DNA from: Hexactinellida sp. DTS-2022
Taxonomy: Eukaryota; Porifera; Hexactinellida
NCBI GenBank assembly: GCA_028753945.1
Contig: JAPNXP010000014.1
Span: 992,001 to 1,056,000, forward strand
Direction of reading: 5' to 3'
Length of the DNA stretch: 64,000 nucleotides
This document shows, piece by piece, positions 44,617-54,569 of this stretch; position 1 is the first letter of the stretch, and every line of letters starts with the position of its first letter. Made by a program: the position numbers and the translations under genes. Below the pieces are notes generated by a model, which was given only the letters and a program-made list of their open reading frames with translations, was not told the DNA's origin and ran no database searches.

Positions 44617-44772
44617 CAGGGTTTCATACAGGGGGCATATGCCCCCCCCCCTGCGCCAAGAAGTGCCCCTCTAGAAAAACTACTTACACTACGAAGTTTA
44701 ATTAATGCCCCCCTAAAGAGCATACATATCCCAGAGTGCCTCCCTTGCATGCAAATCCTGTATGAAACACTG
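44617..44772. mobile_element. Small MITE with G/C-run interior
   Basis: Ends CAGGGTTTCATACAGG and inverse CCTGTATGAAACACTG. ATAAT stands on both sides, but an 8-bp duplication is not clear. Confidence 0.6.
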
Positions 44773-45215
44773 ATAATGGTATCCCGATGAATATAGCTTG
44801 ATACGTCCGCGTATATAATACTATAGCATCATGGTAGTGGCTACTTGTTAGTAAATTTGATCTCTGTTCAAGCCAGTGTAGGTGTATTCTCCACTTTCGA
44901 TAAATTCTCTAAGTGGGTTGTAGGATATACTCTGCCTGCATCGACGTAGCACGCGGTTTTTATTGCCACTTGTGTCACAAGTGGCACATTGACAGGAACA
45001 CAAATGCCACTACATTGATATGAGTTAGTTAAAATATTATACTTACTATCGTTATAAACTTGAAAACCTAGTGTTTTCAGATCTTGTTATGTCGATATTT
45101 GAAGAGGTATATGTATCCCTGTCATCAGTGATCAGCCACTTGTGGCACAAATTTCGGATTTTTAAAATACTTTTTCCCAGCCAGGGGACCATCATATGCG
45201 TTCGTTCGCCTTATC
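44773..45215. other. No gene recognised
   Basis: Contains a short perfect palindrome CCACTTGTGTCACAAGTGG (about 44969-44987) and a related GCCACTTGTGGCAC at about 45134. Nothing else identifiable. Confidence 0.5.
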
Positions 45216-45352
45216 CGGTGTAAGCGCGATGGGGACCCCAGCGTTTTGGGCCCCCTGGGCTTTAAAACATTAGCGATTTGGGGACGGGGTTCCTAAGACG
45301 TTAGGGATTTAGGGACCTAAAACGCTGGGGTCCCCGAAGCGCGCTTACACCG
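45216..45352. mobile_element. Palindromic MITE
   Basis: CGGTGTAAGCGCGATGGGGA at the left pairs with ...TCCCCGAAGCGCGCTTACACCG at the right, and CCCAGCGTTTT with AAACGCTGGG inside. It is very GC-rich for this window. The target duplication is unclear. Flanks CGCCTTATC and GGATTCGTATTAACC look like halves of an older pogo MITE ending near 45437. Confidence 0.65.
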
Positions 45353-45807
45353 GGATTCGTATTAACCAATATGATTGTGTTGAAAAGGCTTTGAAGGGAC
45401 TTTATTAACCGTGTTATTACTAACGAGCTTCTACTGTATTATACGTACGTATATTAAGTTCGAAAGTTCAATATAGGGGGGGAGGGGGCCCTGGCGCAAA
45501 TATTTTCAAGTTATTTATTTATTAGTATATTTCTAAATTAGTTAAGATCGAGTTTCTGTGATTCCATTAGGTATTGCGCCTGCACCATGCGAAATTTGTG
45601 CCCCTGAGATTTTTCTTAACTTTGTGATGATATATCTAAACATTGGATTAACATTTGGAATATTTTGAGACTCAGCCCTCCTACAAGTCTCTTAGCCCCA
45701 CTCACTATCCCTTTATGGCTACAGGCCTGTATCAATTCTTGTAAAATCAAACTAATTTAATGAGTTTTAGTTAATTATTATTTCTAATTTCTAGATACAG
45801 ACTATCA
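45353..45807. other. Degraded repeats, no gene
   Basis: 45355-45437 is the right part of a pogo-type MITE (ACGAGCTTCTACTGTA). The rest carries a G-run (45476-45490) and no readable frame. Confidence 0.45.
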
Positions 45808-45951
45808 CAGCGAACCCCAACCTTTTTCAACCGTAGACCCCTTTTAGCAAATACCAAACGTTCTATGGACCCCCTTCCATTGCCCCTAATACAAATTTGA
45901 GATCTTGTCGATCCCCTTCTTCCATCCGTGGACCCAATTTCAGAACCTCTG
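45808..45951. mobile_element. hAT MITE, 144 bp
   Basis: Ends CAGCGAACCCCAACC and inverse CAGAACCTCTG, flanked by GACTATCA and CCCTATCA (six of eight match). Interior has GACCCC repeats on one strand. Confidence 0.65.
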
Positions 45952-46314
45952 CCCTATCAGGTGTTTGTTAGTGAAGAGTTCCTCTGACGAATTCTACTGC
46001 AAATACAAGTTTCACTCTTAATCCCATTACTTCACAGAGATACTCTATATTGTTGTTTAATGTTAGCTCATTGTGTCTTAATGTTAGCTCATTGTGTCTT
46101 GTATATTTATTTCATGAATTAATTAGCTATGTAGTCTTAGTTCAAATCTTCACTAATTAGTAGGGATTTAATTAATTAAAGAAGGGGAACAAGATATAAG
46201 AAAAACCTAAGAAATATGCATCAACAATGTAACTTGACTGTAAACAATGAAATTTTTTATTATACATAATGTATTAGGTCGAGGTCACGATTAGGTATAT
46301 TATTGAATACTAAG
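45952..46314. other. No gene recognised
   Basis: A direct duplication of TTAGCTCATTGTGTCTT at about 46064-46100 is the only structure seen. Confidence 0.45.
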
Positions 46315-46316
46315 TA

Positions 46317-46576
46317 CCGTATTTACTCGAATAGTAGCCTAGGCGATTATTGTTTTTTACTCCATTTTTCGACCAATAATTTTGGGCAATTTTCCAGAAT
46401 ATCACATTTTATTACAATTTATTTATGATAATCGGTTGATGATCATATTGTAAGTTATATTAGATATAAATGTTTACTCTGGGTAGCAGTAATAAATTTT
46501 TATTTACTACTTTAGGGGGGCGATTATTGGAGGTAGGCGATTATTCGAATAGAGGCTACTATTCGAATAAATACGG
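46317..46576. mobile_element. TA-flanked MITE, 260 bp
   Basis: Ends CCGTATTTACTCGAATAGTA and inverse TACTATTCGAATAAATACGG, with GGCGATTATT inverted inside. TA on both sides. Confidence 0.8.
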
Positions 46577-47015
46577 TATATACTAACTCGTTTAACCAAT
46601 CCATTGTCCAAAAAAAACATGAGTGCCATTGCCTTAGTATATTAGAAATTTAGAATGCTATGGCCACGTGATAGATCACGTCGAGACATGAAGATTGAGC
46701 TAAAGATCACTAAAATCGGTCAAGAAACAAAAAAGTTAAATTTTTTCTAGCTCATAAGCCAAACCCTATGGGAAAAATTGAAATCATCACTGATGCCAAA
46801 TATACTATAAAATAGTATTGTAGTAGCATAGTTATGTGCATACAATCCAATTTACATGTCTAACACTTCGATTCGTTATTAGGGTGCACCGGTGCAGATT
46901 CATTTTATTAGATTCCTATTCTAAATTTCAAATCTCCAGTTTCAAATTATTCTACAAAATGCTAAGCGACAATATTCATTATTTCAACTGGTAATAGATT
47001 CTTATTCAATTATTC
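46577..47015. other. No gene recognised
   Basis: AT-rich; one short palindrome CACGTGATAGATCACGT at about 46664. Nothing else supported. Confidence 0.45.
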
Positions 47016-47023
47016 GTCTGTAT

Positions 47024-47609
47024 CAGTGGTTCTCAAACTTTTTACAGCGCGGACCACTTCAGCAAATATTAGTGTCTCCGCTTACCACCATAACAAGCCC
47101 GTTGTAAGCCAATTATTATTGGTGCGGCCAACTGACGTCACTTAATTGATTCGCAGTGTATAACCAGAATTTTGATGCGGGCACCTAAAATATTGGTGCG
47201 GCCTAGGCCGCACCTGCCGCCCGTGTTCCTACGGCCCTGCATAATGACCGATATTTATATCAGGGTGGGGTTCAATTATACGCTATCCTTAGAATTTCAA
47301 CTACAATTCCAATTACAATTATAGGGATTGTTGTTTTCCGATTCCAATTACAATTATAGGGATTTGTGTTTTTCAATTACAATTACAATTATTTCAAAAA
47401 CGTAATTAATTGTAATTGAATTAATTACAATTATAATTGAACTCAACCCTGATTTATATACTCCCCTGAAAACGACGTACAGTATAACGTGCTATAAAGT
47501 ACAATTGCATTGTGTCTAATAACATTTCAATTTTGATATATTAAGTAAAATGAGATACCTCCGCGTACCACTAGAAGGAGCTACGCGTACCACAGTTTTA
47601 GAACCACTG
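47024..47609. mobile_element. hAT element, 586 bp, carrying a nested hAT MITE
   Basis: Ends CAGTGGTTCTCAAACTTTTT and inverse CAGTTTTAGAACCACTG, a terminus widespread among hAT elements. Perfect 8-bp duplication GTCTGTAT (47016-47023, 47610-47617). No transposase. Confidence 0.9.
47261..47451. mobile_element. hAT MITE nested inside the 47-kb hAT element
   Basis: Ends CAGGGTGGGGTTCAATTATA and inverse TATAATTGAACTCAACCCTG; interior is AATTACAATTA repeats. Perfect 8-bp duplication ATTTATAT (47253-47260, 47452-47459). Confidence 0.9.
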
Positions 47610-47911
47610 GTCTGTATAAAATTGAAAACCGATAACTTGAGACGCGTACCGCCATACTGTAGCTAGCTACGACGATGCGTTTAATTTAGGCGTACCAAGT
47701 TTAAATTGCTTCATCTGCCCCTCATTATTGTACCTGATCAACTGAAAAGTAGTACTATTTGGTCAACCGAATATATCTGGTTACCAACCAAATACCAAAT
47801 ACTGATATTCTGCATCAACCCGAATATTGAACTAATAGGTTTCAACATTGCCTATTACTAGTTATTAGCAACTTTTCTCATTATCAACTAATTTTCAGAC
47901 ACTGATCTATT

Positions 47912-48100
47912 CAGTGTCGGCGCCAGGATTCCAGCTCTTGGGGGGCACAGGGGGGCTGAAAAATATTCGGAAGGGCACAAATTTAATTAAATCTCCGCCA
48001 AACATTGATCTATGTTTTTTATGTGCCCCCCCTCAGAGGGGGGCACATAAAATTCAAGGGGGGGGGCTCACCCTGGCACCCCAATCCCGATCCGCCGCTG
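47912..48100. mobile_element. Probable hAT-like MITE
   Basis: CAGTGTCGGCGCCAGGATT pairs with AATCCCGATCCGCCGCTG at the right end. G-run rich interior (GGGGGGCACAGGGGGGCTG). Flanking 8-mers do not match. Confidence 0.5.
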
Positions 48101-48139
48101 TCAATCTCCATACGAACTCAACTCGTCTCCTATTCAGCT

Positions 48140-48252
48140 CAATGGGAGATTGGGACTCCTCATGCGAGGGAGAAATCATCCCGTCACTACATATAGAATA
48201 TGTAGTGACGGGATGATTTCTCCCTCGCATGAGGAGTCCCAATCTCCCATTG
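48140..48252. repeat. Perfect 54-bp inverted repeat with a 5-nt loop
   Basis: 48140-48193 is the exact reverse complement of 48199-48252; the loop is TAGAA. It lacks the runs and degeneracy of the transposon ends around it, and the arm is ordinary-looking sequence (CATGCGAGGGAGAAATCATC). Confidence 0.9.
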
Positions 48253-48425
48253 TACACTCGCCCATAATAACAAAAAGGAAAACTCCGGCGAAGAAGAAGA
48301 AGCCAAAGTTACCAAGAGTTAAGATATATCATGCGAAGACTGCTGATAAGAGAAAGACCGCGAAGATAGCTGTAGCCGCGGTTAATAGCGCAGCACCTGA
48401 AGATGCATCAGCAGAGGAGGTGTGA
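48150..48425 (+). CDS. Candidate 3' exon of a basic, lysine-rich protein
   Basis: The last ~55 codons before TGA encode HSPIITKRKTPAKKKKPKLP, then RVKIYHAKTADKRKTAKIAV, and end in an acidic SAAPEDASAEEV. The composition (Lys/Ala/Pro clusters) is that of linker-histone tails or nuclear localisation regions and is unlike the surrounding repeats. The frame runs back through the palindrome, so the true 5' end is unknown. It may be a terminal exon whose upstream part was lost or rearranged. Neighbouring plus-strand genes end at 43.5 kb; a link is not shown. Confidence 0.35.
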   Translation: MGLLMRGRNHPVTTYRICSDGMISPSHEESQSPIVHSPIITKRKTPAKKKKPKLPRVKIYHAKTADKRKTAKIAVAAVNSAAPEDASAEEV

Positions 48426-49139
48426 CGAGGCTCCTCTCCCCAAGAGGAGACTCATCCAAGAGAGTGCCAGCAAGAGGAGAGGGGGAGAGTCGGAAGTGCG
48501 GACTCGTGAATTTGGCATATGAGTAAATTCGGCCTGAAGAATTTGGTGACCCGTGTTGGTAAAACCGGCGCTTTAAATTGAGTAGTATGATGTCAAGTGT
48601 GCTCCAAAGACACAGTAACTAAGCGATTAATAGAATACTACTATAATTTTTCTGACAATTAAAATAACTGGAAATCTGTTTGAAAATACCGTAGGCCGAA
48701 TTCACCGGTGGCCCGAATCGCCCGGTTACCATTCAGTTAGTAGCATTGGCGTAGCAACATGGTTTTGCGATGGAGGGGCGATAGCGAGCGAGGAAAAAAT
48801 TAGGGGGTCTACCGTCTACGGTCTACCCCAGGAAAATTTAGGTAGTCATTCAGCTGCCTGCGTATAATCAAAACGTATTTGAGAACCACAATGTCACAAG
48901 AGCGCCTAGACCACGTAGCCGGAATCCACATACACAAACAGGAGATGGACAAAATCAATAGACAAGAGTTATTCGATTAGTTTGTGTCACGAAATTAGTT
49001 TAGAAAAAATGTTTTATAGTTTATACCAATATTTAATTTGTGGAATATATCACCTTCTCTAATGAATACACTATTTCGTTGAATATATAGGGGGCGCTTG
49101 AGCGCCCCCTAACGCCCCCTAGTGTGCGCCACTGTTGAT
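48426..49139. other. Purine-rich stretch and a probable hAT-like remnant
   Basis: 48426-48500 is built of AAGAGGAGA-like repeats. 48746-49134 begins CATTGGCGTAGCAAC and ends GTGCGCCACTG, with CGAGCGAGG and GGGGGCGCTTGAGCGCCCCC hairpins inside. No target duplication and no gene seen. Confidence 0.4.
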
Positions 49140-49264
49140 TACCTATTATATCATTTAAAAGTTAGTTTATATCTCTAACTCAATTATAAATGTGGTTTCT
49201 ATCCCCCATCACTCTAATACAATCCGGACAAACACACAACAATCGAGATTTAATAATATAGATA
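49140..49264 (+). repeat. Tail end of a tandem-core repeat
   Basis: Only the last ~125 bp of the family at 12385 and 15527: ATAAATGTGGTTTCTATCCC, AATACAATCCGGACAAACAC, GAGATTTAATAATATAGATA. Confidence 0.6.
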
Positions 49265-49414
49265 AGCATGTTTCACTGCAAAATTTGGCCCGGAAAATTT
49301 TTAAAAATTCCATGGAATTTTCCCATGTTGGGACAAAAAAATTCTTGCTAGGTCCATTTCTCCATGGAACATTGTTCCCCGAACCAAAATCCTTCTATCT
49401 TATTACATTATTAA

Positions 49415-49549
49415 AACTTCGTTTACAACGAAATGGATATAACGAAATTCCGCTTATAACGAACTCCTGTTACAATAAACTCCGCTTATTACGTAATGAA
49501 ACTACGGGCCCCAAGCACTTCGCTATATTTCGGGAGCTGACTGTTGTAT
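49415..49549. mobile_element. Degraded pogo-type MITE
   Basis: ACTTCGTTTACAACGAAATGG at the left and TATATTTCGGGAGCTGACTG at the right; related to 4374-4532 and 52448-52603. The left terminus is eroded. The DNA around it (49265-49690) has no gene. Confidence 0.5.
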
Positions 49550-49693
49550 CAATGCTGTAATGTTAGCAAACTATCAAACAACATGTCTATGAACGTTCTA
49601 ATTTGGAGGCAATTTAATTTATAGGGGGAAAAACGTTCGGCACAGCTTTAATTTCAGATTTTTTATTTTTTATAATCAATTATATAACTACTA

Positions 49694-50016
49694 CCTTATT
49701 ATAGGAAAATAATGCGTGGAATTTCTCCAAATCGCGTTAATTTCATGGAGCGTTAATTTCCATGACCTTAATTTCCTGCTATTTAGCAAAATTATACAAT
49801 GGATGGACAAACTTCCGAGCTACATATTTTCAGATGTGCAACTAGTTTGAAAGGATATACCATGTCTATCAAGTAGATAGGAAGCCTATTTGGGCACAAT
49901 AATAGTATTCAATCTGGAGATTAATAATACTGAAATTTTTTCTAAAATTTATTCGCGTTAATTTCATGTATTTGAAAATGTTCAGCTCCAATTCGCGTTA
50001 ATTTCCTATAATAAGG
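49694..50016. mobile_element. TA-flanked MITE with GCGTTAATTTC repeats, 323 bp
   Basis: CCTTATTATAGGAAAATAATG and inverse AATTTCCTATAATAAGG, flanked by TA. Repeated CGCGTTAATTTCATGG inside. Full-length reference for the fragments in the NHL 3' flanks (27157, 9375). Confidence 0.8.
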
Positions 50017-50021
50017 TAGTA

Positions 50022-50334
50022 CATTTAGAATACTGTATATCCATGGTCATAATCTATTATAATTCTTAGTGACCTTCCTTCGGTCTCGATTCCCCTCACA
50101 ATCGGGGGATTGACCAATCACCTGTCAGAGCTGTCCCCGTTCGGAAATCTAAATATAGAACTTTCTGGAACTAACACCTACGCTGGGTTCCTAATGGGTA
50201 ACACCTCTCCTTGACTACACGGGGGCTCTGAGGAATTTGAGTGTAAATGGACAGTTAGTGTCCGTCTCAAGAGCTACTTCTCTCAGCGTCAGAAAGTTTT
50301 TGTCAACTTAGGAATATACAGTAGAACCTCGTTT
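50022..50334. other. No gene recognised
   Basis: A CTTCGGTCTCGATTCCCC motif at about 50088 recalls the head of the tandem-core repeats, but the rest does not match. A solo pogo-MITE end CAGTAGAACCTCGTTTGTAC lies at 50319. Confidence 0.4.
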
Positions 50335-50351
50335 GTACGAATTTCCGGATA

Positions 50352-50422
50352 AAGACAAATATCTCCATTATAAATGCGGTTTCTATTCCCCCATCACTTT
50401 AATACAATCCGGAAAAACAAAG

Positions 50423-50490
<68 letters not shown>

Positions 50491-50515
50491 CAATCGAGCT
50501 TTAATAAAATCAATT
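50352..50515 (+). repeat. Tandem-core repeat tail with a long CA microsatellite
   Basis: The tail of the family (CATTATAAATGCGGTTTCTA ... AATACAATCC ... AACAATCGAGCTTTAATA) in which the CA run is expanded to about 65 bases (50425-50489). Confidence 0.8.
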
Positions 50516-51744
50516 TGTGCTTTTGAATTTAAGTAATGCTCAAGGGGGTAAGTGTTACAATCCGTCCTTTTTACTACAAAAATGACAAAAAGCGTGATGT
50601 AGGGAGGGGTTAATAATTATATAATTTTTTCGTAAATTTTTCGCTCCATAATTGAAAGACTTTTATAATAGTCCAGCCGCTTACAACATTAATCATGCAT
50701 TTTTATATAGAATGTTCAGACTTTGTAGGTTTGTTCCTTCATGCAAAGAGTGTATTTTTGGATATAGTGCCAACTCCAAATTCCAATGTGTCGGCCACAA
50801 TTGACCACTTAAGGGACACATTTTGGAGGTGTTAGATCTCATCTAACTTCCTCAAATCAAGTCCAATCCAATTTTTATGCCGATATTCGTAATCAACACT
50901 AAATTTGGCGTCATTTAAGTGGTCACCTGAGACAATTTTTCCTTGACGACGCAGGAATGTTGTAGGAATTTAACAACATTCCATTCTCAAATTTTATTCT
51001 AACCCTATCGAGTGACCCCTTGTTCGACTCCACTCAGCTTCCTGAAGCTAGTTAGACACATGCGGACCCTCTCAAAAGTCATTTGGTGCAATTGTACTGT
51101 TCTGACATATTTGTCCGGCTGCAAAATGGTTCCGGCCGGTACCAAATTGTCATAAATTGTTCATTTAACAAATTAGTTCCGGGCTAAATTTAGAGTGGTA
51201 ATCATTTCTATGGGTTTGTCTATTCCATAGCAAATTCGTCCCAGCTTAATTTATACCAGTAATCACACTTAGACGGGTTCCTTATGCAACACTTAATACA
51301 CTTCAAACCAAGTTTACTAAATAGAAGGCAAATACAAATATATTTTTATGTAAATAGGGGTTAGAATCCCGGGACCGGATATATTTCTGGGATTGAATCA
51401 CGGGAATTCTTTCTAAATCCCAGGTTTCAATACTTCATTTGTTAATAGTTTTTCTGTTATACGATATATAAGTACATATATACGTATATACGTATATACG
51501 TATATACCCCTTCGTTGCCCCAGGTATGTGAATGTCAAACTGAAACTAAATTCAATTTCAATTGAATTGAAATGGGATTTTTCTATTTGTACCTTTTACC
51601 CCAGGCAACGAAGGGTTTAATTGACCTAACAATAGTTAGAATATTGAATAAGTATTCAAAATCTCAATTGTAAGATCACTCAACCTCTACGCGCTCTCGT
51701 TTATTCATCAAAATATGGCTCATTATTAGTTGTTTCAACTTAAC

Positions 51745-51925
51745 AAATGGAATAAGTTTAACGTATAACGGTTACTGTGTTACGGTAATAATGGTAAGAG
51801 TAACTAATTAAAGATACGGTAACTAGTTAAAAGTAACGGATGTCCGTTACCGTTACTCCACGACCCCCGTTACCGTTACTTGTCGACACCCGTTACCGTT
51901 ACTCCGTTACTAGTAACGGAGCACA
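51745..51925. repeat. GTTACCGTTAC-rich hairpin repeat
   Basis: Forward AACGGTTACTGTGTTACGG and AGTAACTAATTAAAG on one side; repeated CCGTTACCGTTACT on the other. Ends in ACTCCGTTACTAGTAACGGAG, a perfect inverse. It looks like a decayed MITE more than a telomere. Confidence 0.5.
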
Positions 51926-52334
51926 TTACTAGTTGTACAGTGTGGCCCCCCTACCTGAAATCCTGGCGCCGCCTCTGATAACAAACCTGCCAGAAAACAA
52001 GTTCTATTCAGGAAATGTATTAACCAGTTTATTTGTCGAAGGCTAGTCTTTAGGCAAGTATAATACTTGACAACTTTTTTCCTATTTACCACAAGAGAAT
52101 GCTTAATAGAGCTGAGCTTTGTAGAGTTCAGATTTTTTCCCATACTAAAAGCCCAGGCTTACTTTATAAAGGTCAATTTCAAAGCTTGGGGAAAACTGAC
52201 CTTTCTCAGTGCCTGAATACACATACTGAAAAACTGAACTCTACTAGAGCTGAGCTCTATATAAGTAATTTCTTACTACAAAGTGTCAAAGACAACAATA
52301 AATATTACCTCAGAAATATTCCGATTCTAAATTG

Positions 52335-52660
52335 GAAATCATCATCCTTGTTTACCTATTAAACCCGTTGGAAGCTGGCCTCTATGTGCGCATGTGCATT
52401 TCGAATTTATCAACTTTTTGCTTATTTTGTAACGGCAACAATAAATACAGGTGAACTCCGTTATAACGAACTCGGATATAACGAAATACCCGCTTATTAA
52501 CGGAGCACTAAATGCATTAATTATTTTCCGCTTATAACGAATATCCGGATATAACGAAGGAATTTACAGGTCACGAGCACATCGTTATAACGAGAGTTTA
52601 CTGTATTCATATTAGAAATTTGTAAATGCGGAATTCGTTTTCATACTTACTGTTTAAGAA
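52335..52660 (+). repeat. One core unit of the tandem-core repeat, split by a MITE
   Basis: CATCCTTGTTTACCTATTAA ... AACGGCAACAATAAA and, after the MITE, TTCATATTAGAAATTTGTAA ... GGAATTCG match the core of 15.7-16.2 kb. Confidence 0.55.
52448..52603. mobile_element. pogo-type MITE nested in a core repeat
   Basis: CAGGTGAACTCCGTTATAAC and inverse GTTATAACGAGAGTTTACTG with TA on both sides; the host reads AAATATTCATATT without it. Confidence 0.8.
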
Positions 52661-53640
52661 CAAAGGTAGTATAATATATACGACTATGTTTAACATTAAT
52701 CCAGTAAATATCATACACAGGGCCGGCAGAAGCGGTCAGGCCAATAGCCTAACCACTCTTACATCACTAGTTAGGAGTTTGGCCGGTCAAGCCATGGCCT
52801 GACCACTATAACTGCTTCCACCGGATCTGATACATACCTTGTATTAATAATCACGAGATTGGATAACATCTAATTCGAAATCCTGAGACTATAAGCTCTA
52901 TTTCTAAGGTTAATCCAATTAGTACGTAGGATAATGCACATATTTACTACTTCCCAGAGGCCGAGGGTACATGGTTTTTAATTATAATGTACCTAAGCAA
53001 GGGTGGTGATTATGTAAAAGTAAGGAACCCGTCTAAGTGTGATTACTGGTATAAATTAAGCCGGGACGAATTTGCTATGGAATAGACAAACCCATAGAAA
53101 TGATTACCAATCTAAATTTATCCCGGAACTAATTTGTTAAATGAACAATTTATGACAATTTGGTACCGGCCGGAACCATTTTGCAGCCGGACAAATATGT
53201 CAGAACAGTACAATTGCACCAAATGACTTTTGAGAGGGTCCGCATGTGTCTAACTAGCTTCAGGAAGCTGAGTGGAGTCGAACAAGGGGTCACTCGATAG
53301 GGTTAGAATAAAATTTGAGAATGGAATGTTGTTAAATTCCTACAACATTCCTGCGTCGTCAAGGAAAAATTGTCTCAGGTGACCACTTAAATGACGCCAA
53401 ATTTAGTGTTGATTACGAATATCGGCATAAAAATTGGATTGGACTTGATTTGAGGAAGTTAGATGAGATCTAACACCTCCAAAATGTGTCCCTTAAGTGG
53501 TCAATTGTGGCCGACACATTGGAATTTGGAGTTGGCACTATATCCAAAAATACACTCTTTGCATGAAAGAACAAACCTACAAAGTCTGAAAATTCTATAT
53601 AAAAATGCATGATTAATGTTGTAAGCGGCTGGACTATTAT

Positions 53641-54569
53641 TATAAACTAAAGTATGAATATTGAAAATTTAATTAATTAGCTATTGCTGTCCAAGAAATT
53701 AAAAAAATTCTGAAAGAAATGACTAGCGATCCCTTTTTTTATTCTGGGGATAGAATAATAATATATCAGAGAAAGTACCTGTAAAGTTTGAATCGATTCT
53801 GATTCAATTTTATCTCGGAAAATTGAGCTCAAAGTTTGAAAAGATAAAACATAAAAACAGAGATTTACGCCATTTTTAAAGGAGTTATTTATCTGTTATA
53901 AAGGGAATATTCGAGAATCTAATGGCATTGAGGTAAACCTCCGTGTCTCCTCTAACGAATGATACCAAAATAAATTAGATTCAGGTTGATATTGGATAGG
54001 AATTGACACTTTGTACTAACCCTACTCAATGGACTTTTCAAAATTCTACTTCCACTCTTTTTCCCAACTTCAAAGTTTGAATGTTTATAACTCCAAAATT
54101 TTTGGGAAATTTTAAATAAAAATTAAATCACATAAACCTCCAACTCTCCAAAGTATGATAACAAATTTTCAGAATTGTAAACAAATTTTGAGAATGTGAT
54201 TTTTGATGAGATACCAGTGCGGCTTTGTATGATAAAAATAACCAACTGAAAGTTAAAAAATTAAATAATAAATAATATCACGGGAAATCTCCGTATCTCC
54301 TCTTTCGAACGACACTAAATTTATTCAAATCTGATAACTAGAAGTGAGTCAAATATCTGACTGAAGTGAGCCTGGTCGAATACTAAGCCAACTTCACAGT
54401 CATATCATAAACCATGTGTGGGATTCGTAGACGTAAGCGAGGATGTAGAGTTTTTTTCTTGCCCCCCTGTAGCCCTCGTAATGTAACTTCATTGACTGAA
54501 TAACTGTTACCACATTACATTTTTACACACTATTACTATTTATTGTAATCAAATATAAATTTATATTTA
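53641..54569. other. No gene recognised
   Basis: AT-rich and unique-looking, with no open frame of interest and no arm of a known repeat. It may include 3' untranslated sequence of the minus-strand gene that ends at 54570. Confidence 0.4.

Larger units (their letters stand above)
50665..53640. mobile_element. Giant foldback element: 620-bp arms around a 1.7-kb centre
   Basis: 50665-51284 is the nearly exact inverse of 53021-53640; only isolated mismatches are visible (for example GTTCAGACTTT versus AAAGTCTGAAAAT). The centre (51285-53020) holds no transposase. It has an ACGTATAT tandem run (51480-51505), a small hairpin pair CCCTTCGTTGCCCC / GGCAACGAAGGG (51507-51616), GTTACCGTTACT repeats, a MITE and fragments of other repeats. 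It starts ATAATAGTCCAGCCGC. No convincing target duplication. Confidence 0.8.

Noticed and set aside
46317..46576. Possible gene at the long AT stretch with TTTATTTACTAC
   Set aside because: Fully explained by a TA-flanked MITE; no frame.
51745..51925. Interstitial telomere repeat
   Set aside because: The unit GTTACCGTTACT is irregular, partly inverted and not TTAGGG; it fits a decayed inverted-repeat element.
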